Shown here: positions 1 to 7,986 of the stretch, piece by piece | Numbering within the stretch: position 1 is the stretch's first letter | How the letters are laid out: each line of letters starts with the position of its first letter | From: Rhizobiales bacterium GAS188 | Lineage (GTDB): Bacteria > Pseudomonadota > Alphaproteobacteria > Rhizobiales > Beijerinckiaceae | Reading direction: 5' to 3' | NCBI GenBank assembly: GCA_900104855.1 | Contig: FNSS01000002.1 | Coordinates: forward strand, 486,454-550,453 | Length of the DNA: 64,000 bases | Program-made: the position numbers and the translations under genes | Notes under the pieces: generated by a model | Databases searched by the model: none | The model's input: the letters and a program-made list of their open reading frames with translations, nothing else | Told to the model about the DNA's origin: nothing

Positions 1-1
1 C

Positions 2-2002
2 GCGGCCAGCGTCGCCGCGGCGATTACGCCCGCCGACCTCGTGCTCGAGCCATCCGCCGGCACCGGGCTGCTCGCCATCTTCGCCGAGCTCGCCGGCGCT
101 TCCCTCGTCCTGAACGAGCTCGCGGTCGCGCGCGCGGACCTGCTCAGCCACTTGTTCCCCGGCGCTCCCGTCACGCGGCATGACGCCGCTCATATCCACG
201 ACCACCTCGATGCCGCTCTGCGTCCGACCGTCGTGCTGATGAATCCACCCTTTTCGGTCGCCGCTCATGTCGATGGCAGGGTCGCGGACGCGGCGTTTCG
301 GCACCTCTCCTCGGCGCTCGCCCGGTTGGGGGAGGGGGGACGTCTGGTCGCCATCACGGGCACCAACCTCTCTCCCGACAATCCGACCTGGTGCGACAGC
401 TTCGTCCGGCTTCAGGAGCGCGGCCGCGTCGTGTTCACGGCTCCCATCGACGGGCGGGCCTATGCGCGCCATGGCACGAGCGTCGATACGCGCCTCACCG
501 TCATCGATCGCGTGCCCGCCGAGGATCCAAGGCTCTTCCCGGCTTCGCCAGGCGTCGCCACTGATCCTGGCACGCTATTGGCCTTTGTGACGCAATGCGT
601 GCCGCCGCGAGCGGCCATGAGCGCGCCGGCGTCTCGCGCTCCCGCGCCCATCATGGTCCGCGCGAACCGCGCGCGCCTGGCGCGCAGCACCACTCCGGCT
701 CGCCCCTCTCCCGTCCCGGCCACCGATCGCGCCGGTGTCGAGCTCGCCTACGAGACCGTCGACTGGAAACCAGCCGAGGGCGGCCGCATCACCGAAGCGC
801 TCTATGAAGGCTACAGCCTCCAGTCGATTCGCATTCGTGGTGCGCAGGCGCATCCGACACGGCTCGTCCAGTCGGCTGCCATGGCCTCGGTCGCACCGCC
901 CAAACCCTCCTACCGGCCGCATCTGCCGCACGCCGTGATCGTGGACGGGCTCCTGTCCGACGCGCAGCTCGAGAGCGTGATCTATGCGGGCGAGGCGCAT
1001 TCCGGACACCTCGCGGGATCCTGGACGGTCGACGAGACCTTCGATGTGGTCTCGGCCGCGCCGGACGAGGCTGAGAGCGCTGTCCGCTTCCGCCGAGGCT
1101 GGTTCCTCGGAGACGGCACTGGAGCCGGCAAGGGCCGTCAGGTTGCCGGCATCCTCCTCGACAATTGGCTGAAAGGCCGCCGCCGTGCGGTCTGGGTGTC
1201 CAAATCCGACAAGCTCATCGAGGATGCCCAGCGCGACTGGGCGGCGCTTGGCCAGGAGCGGCTGCTGATCACGCCGTTGTCGCGGTTCCGCCAGGGCGCG
1301 CCGATCCGCCTCGGCGAAGGCATCCTGTTCACCACCTATGCGACCCTTCGGTCCGATGAGCGCGGCGAGAAGGTTTCGCGGGTCCGGCAGATCGTCGACT
1401 GGCTGGGCGCGGGTTTCGACGGCGTGGTTGTCTTCGACGAAAGCCATGCGCTCGCCAATGCCGTCGGCAGCAAGGGCGAGCGCGGCGATCAGGCACCTTC
1501 GCAGCAGGGCAGGGCGGGCTTGCGCCTGCAGCATGCCCTGCCGGATGCCCGCATCCTCTATGTCTCGGCCACGGGGGCAACCTCGGTCCACAATCTCGCC
1601 TATGCCCAGCGGCTCGGCCTCTGGGGCGGCGCCGACTTTCCCTTCGCGACCCGCTCGGAGTTCGTGGAGGCGATCGAGGCGGGCGGTGTCGCCGCCATGG
1701 AGGTGCTGGCACGCGATCTCAAGGCGCTTGGTCTCTATGCTGCCCGCTCGCTCTCCTATGAGGGGATCGAGTACGAGCTCCTCGAGCACCAGCTCACCGG
1801 CGAACAGATCCGCATCTACGATGCCTATGCGGGCGCCTTCCAGATCATCCACAACAACCTCACTGAGGCGCTCGAGGCCGCCAATATCAGCGGCGGGAGC
1901 CGCACGCTGAACGGCCAAGCCAAGTCCGCGGCGCGCTCGGCCTTCGAGAGCGCCAAGCAAACGGGTCATCTTGCGCCAGGAGCCGGACGAGTGCCGCCTT
2001 AA
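2..2002 (+). pseudogene. Strawberry-notch-type methylase/helicase, truncated at both ends
   Basis: The frame is open to the left edge of the window, so the true start lies upstream; a GTG at 41 is not the real start. The N-terminal part shows a SAM-dependent DNA methylase: LEPSAGTG (SAM site) near 47 and NPPF (catalytic motif IV) near 242. A second domain is a superfamily 2 helicase with a Walker A loop (GDGTGAGKG, around 1111) and a DESH box (around 1438). Such fused proteins are usually about 1,400 residues, occur on plasmids and islands, and probably modify or remodel DNA; the exact role is unknown. Here family-like sequence stops at FESAKQ (about 1962) and a short unrelated tail runs to a stop at 2002, so the helicase C-terminal half is missing. 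It is likely non-functional. The junction overlaps the end of a convergent small gene, which marks a recombination point. Confidence 0.85.
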
Positions 2003-2192
2003 AATTCGATATGCCTTCGATCATGGGGACGAGCCGTGACGGCGTGAGCGCCTCCGACGTGACCGGCTCTTCCAATATGGCGCGAACGTTCCCCAGCACG
2101 TTCTCCAGCGCGATCTCGCGGACCTCCATAATCAAGCGCTTGGTGGTGACGATATCGAGCGGGTCTATCACGGTAGGATTGCTGTTAGCCAT
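1887..2192 (-). CDS. Small hypothetical protein converging on the truncated methylase/helicase
   Basis: I do not recognise this family. The start at 2192 (MANSNPTVID) is chosen because AAAGGAG lies about 8 bases upstream; an upstream in-frame start at 2255 lacks this. The protein is about 101 residues, mostly helical and acidic in the middle. The last 25 or so residues become arginine- and tryptophan-rich where the frame enters the helicase fragment, so the original C-terminus was probably lost at the recombination junction near 1965-1990. Function cannot be inferred. Confidence 0.55.
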   Translation of the reverse strand: MANSNPTVIDPLDIVTTKRLIMEVREIALENVLGNVRAILEEPVTSEALTPSRLVPMIEGISNFKAALVRLLAQDDPFAWRSRRPSAPRTWLGRSACGSRR

Positions 2193-2274
2193 GGCGGAGC
2201 GCTCCTTTCGCTTGGTCCGCATTAATCTAGCGCCCCCGGCGGCCGTAGTCAACATTCACAAGTAGTGGCATTAG

Positions 2275-2308
2275 TAATCTGGATTTAATTCCGCAATTCC
2301 GCAGATTA
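2275..2308. repeat. Inverted repeat in an AT-rich gap
   Basis: TAATCTG (2275-2281) and CAGATTA (2302-2308) form a 7-bp inverted repeat with a 20-base spacer. A further AATCTGCATG lies near 2375. The gap 2200-2440 is clearly more AT-rich than its surroundings and holds no convincing gene. It could be an operator upstream of the minus-strand gene that starts at 2192, but that is only a guess. Confidence 0.3.
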
Positions 2309-2440
2309 TTTCATGGTTTTTCTGATACTTTTCAGGATGTTTTGACGATACTCTTTGCACTTTTTTGCTGCTTCTAATCTGCATGTTTTTCAACGCCCAA
2401 ATTAGGCGCCGTCAACACGTTAGCTAAAAATGAGAGCCCG

Positions 2441-2484
2441 ATAATTGGGGGATTTGGTCTATCAAAAAGCCCATAATTGGGGGA
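2441..2484. repeat. Two 12-bp direct repeats
   Basis: ATAATTGGGGGA occurs at 2441-2452 and again at 2473-2484. The 32-base period is about three helical turns, which would place both copies on one face of the DNA. No gene is evident on top of it. Confidence 0.4.
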
Positions 2485-2603
2485 CTCTTATCACTCGCCC
2501 CGACGGCGCAGCGATGCACTTTCGCGCCACCATTTTCGCCACCACCACGAGCGAAAACAGCACCGCTTTGCCCTCGTTTCGCGACGGCGCTATGATTCCA
2601 CAT

Positions 2604-2705
2604 ATGGCCACCATATGGAGGCACCGAATAGCCGCGCAGCCATGGCCGGCGCCATCGCCTTCTCAAGGTCCGGTGATCCGTCACTCGGCGAGTTCGAACC
2701 CGCGC
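2604..2705 (+). pseudogene. Internally deleted copy of the small gene at 11931
   Basis: The DNA from about 2571 matches 11893 onward, including the upstream GATTCC and ATGGCCACC, but two internal blocks are missing and the frame is lost after four codons. The matching 3' part (GGCGCCATCGCCTT and GGTCCGGTGATCCG) remains. It is the dead partner of the intact gene at 11931-12194 and belongs to the duplicated small-gene module. Confidence 0.65.
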
Positions 2706-2783
2706 CCGCTTGGAGCTTCTGAAAGAACAAGGCAAGCGGGGACGATGACCTAAGGGCCAGAAGCGCCCCGCCGACCGCCAAGC

Positions 2784-2978
2784 CTAATTCCAATACGTGG
2801 GGCGCTCTTGCGAATTAGCGGCCTTCTTCAGGATAGCCGCGTGTGTCACCTTATCTGCTAGACCCCGCCAACGCTCTGCCATGGCGATCAGAAGTGCCTT
2901 ATCACGCACGTCGTCGGTTTTGCTTGCCAGCCTGATGCATTCCGCTTCGCACTGGCGATATTCGTTCGCCTTGTCCAT
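2784..2978 (-). CDS. Small stress-type protein, MDKANEY family, copy 1
   Basis: A 64-residue, charged, helical protein starting MDKANEYRQC with the motif DKALLIAMAERW. Very similar short proteins are common in rhizobia and have no assigned function. A close paralogue lies at 12460-12654. A GGAAC-N16-CGTT promoter match sits 27 bases upstream of the start (3005-3029), inside the 3' part of the preceding gene, and the same arrangement is kept in the second copy. I infer control by the general stress sigma factor EcfG. There is no signal peptide and no membrane segment. Confidence 0.75.
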   Translation of the reverse strand: MDKANEYRQCEAECIRLASKTDDVRDKALLIAMAERWRGLADKVTHAAILKKAANSQERPTYWN

Positions 2979-3237
2979 GATTGGCCCTCACAGTTGGCGG
3001 GCCAAACGCGCGACTCCCGAAATGGTTCCCATCGCGAATCCTGGTGCTTTCAAGGATTCTCAACGCTCGATTGATGGCGCGCAAGCGCAAGACCTTTTCG
3101 CGGCTTGGCCTCAGGGCTATCGACTGCTCGAAAACGTCTCTCCAGGCAGTGAGCTCGTGCTCGGGCATCTCCTTATAAGTGTCGAGGTATGGGTTCTTCA
3201 CAAACGTTCTCAGAGCCCCGACAACGTCTGGGGTCAT
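2902..3237 (-). CDS. Small hypothetical protein (MTPDVVGAL family), copy 1
   Basis: A 111-residue protein beginning MTPDVVGALRTFVKNPYLDT, with a basic C-terminal tail. The paralogue at 12578-12913 is similar along its whole length and ends in the same KQNRRRA-like tail. Its 3' end overlaps the start of the next minus-strand gene by 77 bases, so the tail may not be under protein-level selection: the overlapped DNA also carries the promoter and start of the downstream gene. The function is unknown. Confidence 0.6.
   Translation of the reverse strand: MTPDVVGALRTFVKNPYLDTYKEMPEHELTAWRDVFEQSIALRPSREKVLRLRAINRALRILESTRIRDGNHFGSRAFGPPTVRANHGQGERISPVRSGMHQAGKQNRRRA
3005..3029 (-). promoter_or_regulatory. 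EcfG-type stress promoter for the 2978 gene
   Basis: On the minus strand GGAAC (3029-3025) and CGTT (3008-3005) are separated by 16 bases. This is the published EcfG consensus in alphaproteobacteria. It lies 27 bases before the ATG at 2978, and the duplicate locus (12681-12705) keeps both boxes and the spacing although the spacer has changed. Confidence 0.65.
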
Positions 3238-3378
3238 GGCAACCTCCCGAATATCTCCGCACCAACACCGCCAGCGGCAGAATGGTGCATGGGGTCACCC
3301 GGCCCTTGTTCGCAATAACTCGGATGGTGGTCGATTGGTTCCCTACATCAGCCCCCGCCTTCCTGGCCTGGCGCTCAG

Positions 3379-3627
3379 CTAGGCCGGCACGTCCCTAGCG
3401 GCCCGATGCTGTCTCAGCTCCTCTAGCAGCTCCGGCAATTTCACCGCCTGCGCCGCCAAGCGCCGGGCATCCTCGCGAGACAGCCGTTTCATTGAGCTGC
3501 GCCGGCCCGGCTCATCCTCGTGATAGATCAGCATCAGAGTCGTGTTGCTGGCATCGACGACGGCGAAGCTCTCGTCATGCTCGACGAGTCGCCAGGGGCG
3601 ATGGAAGGCTTTGGCGGGGCCGGGCAT
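3379..3627 (-). CDS. Small hypothetical protein (VEHDESFAV family), copy 1
   Basis: An 82-residue protein with VEHDESFAVVDASN, then EPGRRSSMKRLSREDARRLA, then LPELLEELRQH. Proteins with this pattern are widespread in Rhizobiales and uncharacterised; the first half suggests a short beta sheet and the second half a helix. The paralogue at 13063-13326 is intact. It is the first of three minus-strand genes in the duplicated module. The N-terminus differs between the copies, so the start is uncertain. Confidence 0.65.
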   Translation of the reverse strand: MPGPAKAFHRPWRLVEHDESFAVVDASNTTLMLIYHEDEPGRRSSMKRLSREDARRLAAQAVKLPELLEELRQHRAARDVPA

Positions 3628-3675
3628 GTTCCCACTATGTTCACATGCCAGGACGGGGTGTCAAGAGACCCGTTT

Positions 3676-3795
3676 CCCGCCGCCGATAACCAGTTGGGCG
3701 CATATTGATTCTGCGCGGTGCCATCGATCCCAACCGCCGCGCGTCTGAAGGGCGGGCGGCATGACGAGATGCCGCTCGCTCCCTTCGCCCCCTCA
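3676..3795. repeat. Dispersed intergenic repeat, copy A
   Basis: A block of about 120 bases (CCGATAACC, GCGCATATTGATTCTGCG, AACCGCCGCGCGTCTGAAG, GAGATGCCGCTCG) recurs at 4987-5105 and 13374-13490. It lies between genes, is not coding, and in each case is followed by sequence like CCCTCAATCGATC near the 3' end of a minus-strand gene. Confidence 0.7.
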
Positions 3796-3852
3796 ATCGA
3801 TCCGCCCCGCCTTTGCTCGGCGAAAAGGACAGAGGCGCTCAGGCGCGTGGGA

Positions 3853-4083
3853 TCAACAATCGATCATTCGGCGTCGGCGTGCCTCGGCTTCCGCGAATTC
3901 GCGGGCCTCAAAGAAATGATGAGCCCCGCTATGTTCGGCCCTGGCGTACTCGTTGTCGTGGCCGAGGATGAGCCGGCCGTCGCGATCCTCGACGACATGG
4001 AAAGCGTAGAGGTGCTCTTCGGCGAGATGGCGTACGGTCAAGAGTTTCGGCTTGGCCTCTATGATCTCGAATTGATCCGCCAT
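3853..4083 (-). CDS. Small hypothetical protein, MADQFEI
   Basis: The start is taken at 4083 (MADQFEIIEAKPKLL) because GGGAGAGTGGG precedes it; the longer form would begin MRESG at 4098. The protein is about 76 residues with VVEDRDGRLILGHDNEY in the middle and a basic ARRRR end. Its layout resembles the VEHDES genes nearby (a short strand-rich first half, a charged helix at the end), but I cannot assign it to a family. Function unknown. Confidence 0.5.
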   Translation of the reverse strand: MADQFEIIEAKPKLLTVRHLAEEHLYAFHVVEDRDGRLILGHDNEYARAEHSGAHHFFEAREFAEAEARRRRMIDC

Positions 4084-4128
4084 CCCACTCTCCCTCAATC
4101 GATCATGTCCGCCTTCCTGGCCTCGCGC

Positions 4129-4422
4129 TCAGCGAAGGCACGGGCTGCGGTTTCGAACATGGCAATTGGCAAAGACGCTCTCGCGTTCGCCACCACGGGG
4201 CCGATACGCACTGTCACGCTTCGGCGAGGTCGTACGAGGCGGCGAAAGAGGCCGCGATCGAGACCTCCGGCGTCGGCGCGGCGATCGATGCTCGCCTAAC
4301 GGGCCGCCGCCGATCTTGAGGCTGTCGCGCGCAAGATCGCGGAACAACCCGCACATACCCTCGCAGGGATTGTGATCATGGCGCGCGCGATTAACGGCTG
4401 TAGCCAGATCAGCAATTCGCAT
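4129..4422 (-). CDS. Possible small gene, probably frameshifted near its end
   Basis: From MRIADLATAVNRARHDHNP the first 45 residues look like protein; after about 4290 the frame becomes arginine/serine/proline-rich, as in a shifted frame. Another minus-strand frame here ends in AFAEREARKADMID at 4096, a C-terminal motif that recurs at the 3' end of the 8479 frame and, with changes, at 5453 and 47225. The simplest reading is one small gene broken by a frameshift. An EcfG-type promoter match lies upstream at 4610-4635. Confidence 0.3.
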   Translation of the reverse strand: MRIADLATAVNRARHDHNPCEGMCGLFRDLARDSLKIGGGPLGEHRSPRRRRRSRSRPLSPPRTTSPKRDSAYRPRGGERESVFANCHVRNRSPCLR

Positions 4423-4520
4423 CGTCTTGCGGCCGGGTTCTTCGGAGGTGCACCGCTCGCGGAGGCGATAGAGACGGTCTTCCGCCGCGACGCGCTCTGA
4501 CCCCCTGCCTGAAAACGACA

Positions 4521-4557
4521 GGCCCCGCCGGGGGGTCGGGCCGTAACCGGCGAGGCC
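4521..4557. repeat. GC-rich hairpin
   Basis: GGCCCCGCCGG (4521-4531) pairs with CCGGCGAGGCC (4547-4557) with one mismatch. It belongs with similar hairpins at 8560, 45225 and 47115. There is no T-run, so it is not a standard terminator. Confidence 0.5.
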
Positions 4558-4609
4558 CTGGCCATGGGAGAGTCATGAGGGTCACACTGAAGCCATGGCC
4601 TACTCATGC

Positions 4610-4635
4610 AACGCTGCAAGCGCCGCAAAGGTTCC
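4610..4635 (-). promoter_or_regulatory. EcfG-type promoter match
   Basis: Minus-strand GGAAC (4635-4631), 17 bases, CGTT (4613-4610). The nearest downstream minus-strand gene is the doubtful frame starting at 4422, 188 bases away. It could be a chance match. Confidence 0.35.
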
Positions 4636-4734
4636 GGCGAGCGCGCGCCCGCTGGCGCAGCCGCCTTGCGCCCGTCACGGTTCCGGGCTTAGTCTTGCTC
4701 ACCGGCGGTTGCCGCCGGCCTCGATCCCGCACTC

Positions 4735-4765
4735 AGCCCCGCCTCGAAAGAGCGCGGGGCTTTTT
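4735..4765 (+). terminator. Intrinsic terminator with GAAA loop (repeat family)
   Basis: AGCCCCGC-CTC-GAAA-GAG-C-GCGGGGCT followed by TTTT makes a long stem capped by a GNRA tetraloop. The same sequence recurs at 5143-5172, in degenerate form near 8195 and 9139, and inverted at 42574-42606. It lies directly before the small gene at 4791. Confidence 0.75.
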
Positions 4766-4790
4766 GTGGGGCAGGCGCTATACTGCCGGC

Positions 4791-4958
4791 ATGTCGGATC
4801 AACCTTCGCCCGGTCGGCCCGGCCGTCGTGGTTGGCCCGGTCGGCTCGGTTGGCGCCATCAGCCCGACCAGCCCAGCGGGCGCGACTTCGCGGGGTTCGC
4901 AATAGTCCTATGCCTCGCCGTGATCATCACGTTGGGGCTGATCATCAAGTTGTGGTGA
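4791..4958 (+). CDS. Small single-pass membrane protein
   Basis: A 55-residue protein (start MSDQPSPGRPGRRGW). A basic, proline/glycine-rich N-terminus is followed by one hydrophobic segment (FAGFAIVLCLAVIITLGLII) ending KLW at the C-terminus, so it should be anchored in the inner membrane by its tail. A longer in-frame start at 4575 would run through the terminator hairpin and is unlikely. Function unknown. Confidence 0.5.
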   Translation: MSDQPSPGRPGRRGWPGRLGWRHQPDQPSGRDFAGFAIVLCLAVIITLGLIIKLW

Positions 4959-4986
4959 GCGAATCCGCAACCGTTGCGGAATTCCA

Positions 4987-5105
4987 CGATTAAGCCCCCG
5001 ATAACCTTGTCGGCGCATATCGAATCTGCGCGGTGCATCGATCCAACCGCCGCGCATGTGAAGGGCGGGCGGTGTTTGCGAGATGCCGCTCGCTCTTCGC
5101 GCCGT
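4987..5105. repeat. Dispersed intergenic repeat, copy B
   Basis: Diverged copy of the repeat at 3676 and 13374: CCCCCGATAACC, GGCGCATATCGAATCTGCG, CAACCGCCGCGCATGTGAAG and GAGATGCCGCTCG are kept with small changes. Confidence 0.65.
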
Positions 5106-5142
5106 CGTCACGATTGTGAACGCTGCATGGGTAGATTCCGAA

Positions 5143-5172
5143 AGCCCCGCCTCGAAAGAGCGCGGGCTTTTT
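5143..5172 (+). terminator. Intrinsic terminator, second copy
   Basis: AGCCCCGC-CTC-GAAA-GAG-C-GCGGGCT followed by T5; one G of the right arm is missing compared with 4735. Same repeat family. Confidence 0.7.
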
Positions 5173-5200
5173 GTTGGCGACGGGTGGGAATTCGCGGCCC

Positions 5201-5226
5201 GGAACCGCTGGTCAGCGCGACGCGTT
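5201..5226 (+). promoter_or_regulatory. EcfG-type promoter match before the zinc-ribbon gene
   Basis: GGAAC (5201-5205), 17 bases, CGTT (5223-5226). The ATG at 5235 is only 8 bases after the -10 box, so use of this promoter implies a nearly leaderless transcript or a later start (5265). Confidence 0.45.
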
Positions 5227-5234
5227 ACTGGCTA

Positions 5235-5438
5235 ATGACGCTCACTTCCAAGTTCGACGACGTGATGCTCACTCTTGATTGTCCGCACTGCGGAAAAGCG
5301 CTGACCAAGAAGGGCAGCTGGTTCAAAACAGCCAGCCGATTCGTGTGTGCTAGGTGTAAACGCGAAACAAGGATAACCTACGGGGACAAAATCAAGATGT
5401 TCGGCAGGCTTGAACGCCTGAATCACGATACGCCATAA
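5235..5438 (+). CDS. Small zinc-ribbon protein
   Basis: Two CxxC pairs (CPHCGK and CARCKR) about 25 residues apart make a zinc ribbon; the protein is about 67 residues from the ATG at 5235 (MTLTSKFDDVML). A second possible start is 5265 (MLTLDCPHC); neither has a good ribosome site. The frame is open further upstream to 4974, but that part covers a dispersed repeat and a terminator and is not coding. It may bind nucleic acid or a protein partner; no specific role can be given. Confidence 0.6.
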   Translation: MTLTSKFDDVMLTLDCPHCGKALTKKGSWFKTASRFVCARCKRETRITYGDKIKMFGRLERLNHDTP

Positions 5439-5452
5439 GGCGTGCCCGCCCC

Positions 5453-6085
5453 TCAATCGATCAGGCCCGCCTTCCTGGCCCCGTGCTCGGTCCGCTGAAG
5501 CACCTCATTGCATTTCTTCATTCCATCTGCGGCGCTTTCCTGAAGCCATGCCGCTTGCTTCTCGATGCGATCAAGCTGGTCGCTCAGTCCGGCATCTGGG
5601 CTCACCCGCGCGTCGAGCCCAGCAGTTGGCATCGGTTTCCAATTCGAGCCGAGATCGTCAATATCCTTTTCGAGACGAAGAAACGGCGCAGTGAGCTGAC
5701 CACCGAGCCGGATACAGGCGCTCCGAAGATCGGCAAACGCAATCTTCTTGACTCGTTGCCTCGCTTCATAGGCAGGGACGGACAAATTATTGCGCGTGCC
5801 GATATTCTTCGACAGGTCACGCGCCACTGCAACATCCTCGACCACACCGCCCATGGCGGCCTCCATCGCAGCCAGAAAGGTGTGGGACTCACGCGCAAGG
5901 CGCCGACGTTCCAATCGCAGGGCCACGTCGATCTGCTCTCGCGCCACCTCTGTCTGTTCCCGTGCCGCCGAAATCTCGCGGCTTGCTGCGCTGTTGGTGG
6001 CTCGAATTGTGAAGAATGCAGCAACTACGGCAAGGAGGCCGGCGATTAGCGTTTGCCAGTGATAGAGGATGTGTCCAAGGCCCAT
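5453..6085 (-). CDS. Membrane-anchored coiled-coil hypothetical protein
   Basis: A 210-residue protein with an N-terminal membrane segment (residues about 10-27, TLIAGLLAVVAAFFTI), then a charged helical region (EQTEVAREQIDVALRLERRR) likely to be a coiled coil, then a soluble cytoplasmic part. Proteins of this plan are common in Rhizobiales and uncharacterised. It ends in ARKAGLID, a tail that resembles the ends of minus-strand frames at 4096, 8479 and 47225. Its stop lies 14 bases past the convergent zinc-ribbon gene. Confidence 0.7.
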   Translation of the reverse strand: MGLGHILYHWQTLIAGLLAVVAAFFTIRATNSAASREISAAREQTEVAREQIDVALRLERRRLARESHTFLAAMEAAMGGVVEDVAVARDLSKNIGTRNNLSVPAYEARQRVKKIAFADLRSACIRLGGQLTAPFLRLEKDIDDLGSNWKPMPTAGLDARVSPDAGLSDQLDRIEKQAAWLQESAADGMKKCNEVLQRTEHGARKAGLID

Positions 6086-6300
6086 AGGCCGCCCCCCTCG
6101 CTACCGTTGCCGTCTATCCATTACACCAAGCGTTCGGCATCCGCGTCGACGCCCCCCGACCATGTTGCATTCATGTTGCATCGGGCGATTCGTCAAAAAT
6201 GCAAGTCTTTGAAAATGAATGAATATGTTTTGAGACGGATGCAACATGAAAACGCCCCCTTTCGGGGGCGCATTTGGCGTCTAAGCCATTGATTTGATTG

Positions 6301-6355
6301 TGGTAGCGGAGGAGGGACTCGAACCCCCGACACGCGGATATGATTCCGCCGCTCT
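6301..6355 (-). tRNA. tRNA-Met (CAT) 3' fragment, likely attachment-site remnant
   Basis: The minus strand reads GCGGAATCATATCCGC (anticodon arm with CAT), a T-arm GGGGG-TTCGAGT-CCCTC and the acceptor 3' half CTCCGCTACCA. The 5' half (acceptor 5' strand and D-arm) is absent, and the anticodon loop has six rather than seven bases, apparently one A short. It is therefore not a working tRNA. A tRNA 3' end without its 5' half is the usual mark left by a tRNA-integrating element. Confidence 0.75.
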
Positions 6356-6403
6356 GGGAGCAAATTGAGAGCGGGGACGCTATTTGCCCGGACGGACGCC
6401 CGC

Positions 6404-6736
6404 TCAATCACCGACGTAACGCACCCGCTGCCGGCTATATTTCGCTTGGCGTAACCCGCCTTCGTCTTCCATGGCGCGGATCCGATAGCCGCGTCTGAGT
6501 TTGCGGGCGAGCCACGCTTCCAAAGCCTCAGCTGCGGCGGCTTTGCTCGAATATGGATTGCCGAGGCGGCGTCCGGCCGAGCCGGTGCGCCCCCATTCTC
6601 GGATCAGCGCCTGGTCACCGAACAGTGTCGGTTCGATCGAGAGGACATACCAGCGCGCCATGTTGCGGGCGTAGTCACGTCGCTCAAGCACGAGCAATTG
6701 CAGGGGTTGATCCGTGCCGGCATCGGCGATGTGCAT
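6404..6736 (-). CDS. WGR-domain protein
   Basis: The C-terminal two thirds is a WGR domain: WYVLSIEPTLFGDQALIREWGR then GRRLGNPYSS and an alanine-rich helix. WGR domains bind nucleic acid in PARPs and occur alone as small bacterial proteins often found on islands and plasmids. I use the ATG at 6736 (MHIADAG); the frame is open to 6880 but the extra part does not resemble protein. The protein has about 110 residues. It lies next to the tRNA fragment and so may be cargo of the integrated element. Confidence 0.7.
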   Translation of the reverse strand: MHIADAGTDQPLQLLVLERRDYARNMARWYVLSIEPTLFGDQALIREWGRTGSAGRRLGNPYSSKAAAAEALEAWLARKLRRGYRIRAMEDEGGLRQAKYSRQRVRYVGD

Positions 6737-6880
6737 GTCGCCATGATCACGTGAGCGGGCAACGCAATTGTCGAATCGATCGAGCCCTATCGATTCATGA
6801 TGGACATGAGTTTGGGTTGCAAGCCGAGATAACGACCATCGTGGGTGCGTAATCAACGCGGCTTGCGCGGCTCGCCGCAC

Positions 6881-7170
6881 GCAAGCTAGCCGAACCGTCG
6901 AGCCGCTACATTGCGGGAGAGGGCATTGTCACATTAAGCAAGTAGAGACCGCTCCAGCCGCATACCCGCGAAGGGCTAAGTTATTGGAATCACTGGTTTC
7001 AGCTTCCGTTGGCGAGTGAGTAATGACAAGTAAAAATAGGTTCCCGTGACAATGACGATCAACCACAAGACCTGGCGAGGTGAGGGCAGTCGGATGCAGC
7101 AATCGTGGCATAAAGGGGGTCTCCGAAAAGACCGGTCCATCGAATGATTCTGCATCGAAAGTGAGTCAGA
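6881..7170. other. Intergenic gap, no gene recognised
   Basis: Only short overlapping frames are present and none looks like protein. The right end abuts the IS6 element's inverted repeat. Confidence 0.5.
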
Positions 7171-7986
7171 GGTTCTGTCGCAATAGGCCAGTGAAGTTGA
7201 AGCGAAGCTGCGGGCTCGGCCGCAACTCAAACTGCCAGTGAGTAGAATTGGCTTGCCGCGGACGAGGCTTGGCCTTTGGGGCAGTCGAGCTGCCCCTTGC
7301 GGATCATGTGCATCGTCTCGATGCCGGCAATGAGGATGCTCGCGCAGCGAAAGGTCTTGAACCCCAGCATGGGTCGCACGATGCGCTTGATCGCCCGATG
7401 ATCTTGTTCGACGATGTTGTTGAGGTACTTCGATTGGCGCAGCTCGATGGCGGCTTCATGCCCAGCGTTGTAGCTGGCGATCGCAGCGGTGTTCGCTCCG
7501 CTCTTGTCGATGGTGATCTTGTCGGGCTCGCCGTGCAGCGCGATGGAGCGCTCCAGGAATTTGCGAGCCGCGGCGCAGTCACGCTTGGCTCGCAGTAGAA
7601 AGTCGATGGTGTCGCCGTCGCGGTCAACCGCCCGATACAAGTACTTCCACTGACCAGTCACCTTGACGTATGTCTCGTCCATGCGCCAGCTCTTGCCCAC
7701 TGGTCGCTTTCGTCGCCGCAACACCGTGGCGAGCACAGGCAGAATCTTGATCGCCCAGCGGTGCACCGTGGCGTGATCGACGAACACACCGCGCTCCTGC
7801 ATCATCTCTTCGATGTGGCGCAGGCTCAGCGGGTAGGCCGCGTACCAGCGCACGCAGGTCAGCATCACTTCCAGCGGATAGTGCATCCGCTGGATCACCT
7901 TGCGCAGCGCCTCAATCATCACCTTCGCCCCTGTCGTCAAAAAACCCGAAGGCACATTACCAGCGCTCGCTTATTGCGACAGAACC
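7171..7986 (-). mobile_element. IS6-family insertion sequence A
   Basis: Terminal inverted repeats GGTTCTGTCGCAATA (7171-7185) and TATTGCGACAGAACC (7972-7986) are perfect over 15 bases. The element is 816 bp with a single transposase. The 8-bp flanks (GAGTCAGA and ACATCCGA) differ, so there is no target duplication, which suggests a deletion or cointegrate event after insertion. It cuts an IS66 fragment on its right. Confidence 0.9.
7227..7919 (-). CDS. IS6-family transposase (IS A)
   Basis: A DDE transposase of 230 residues from the ATG at 7919 (MIEALRKVIQRM; GAAGGTG just upstream); a GTG at 7955 would add 12 residues. Family hallmarks: CVRWYAAYPLSLRHIEEMM, the catalytic DETYVKV, the second Asp in ITIDKSGAN, and KYLNNIVEQDHRAIK with the catalytic Glu. 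All three catalytic residues are present and the frame is intact, so it is probably active by replicative transposition. Confidence 0.9.
   Translation of the reverse strand: MIEALRKVIQRMHYPLEVMLTCVRWYAAYPLSLRHIEEMMQERGVFVDHATVHRWAIKILPVLATVLRRRKRPVGKSWRMDETYVKVTGQWKYLYRAVDRDGDTIDFLLRAKRDCAAARKFLERSIALHGEPDKITIDKSGANTAAIASYNAGHEAAIELRQSKYLNNIVEQDHRAIKRIVRPMLGFKTFRCASILIAGIETMHMIRKGQLDCPKGQASSAASQFYSLAV

Noticed and set aside
2424..2735. Overlapping frames of about 100 residues on both strands
   Set aside because: They cross repeats and the deleted gene copy at 2604 and do not look like protein.
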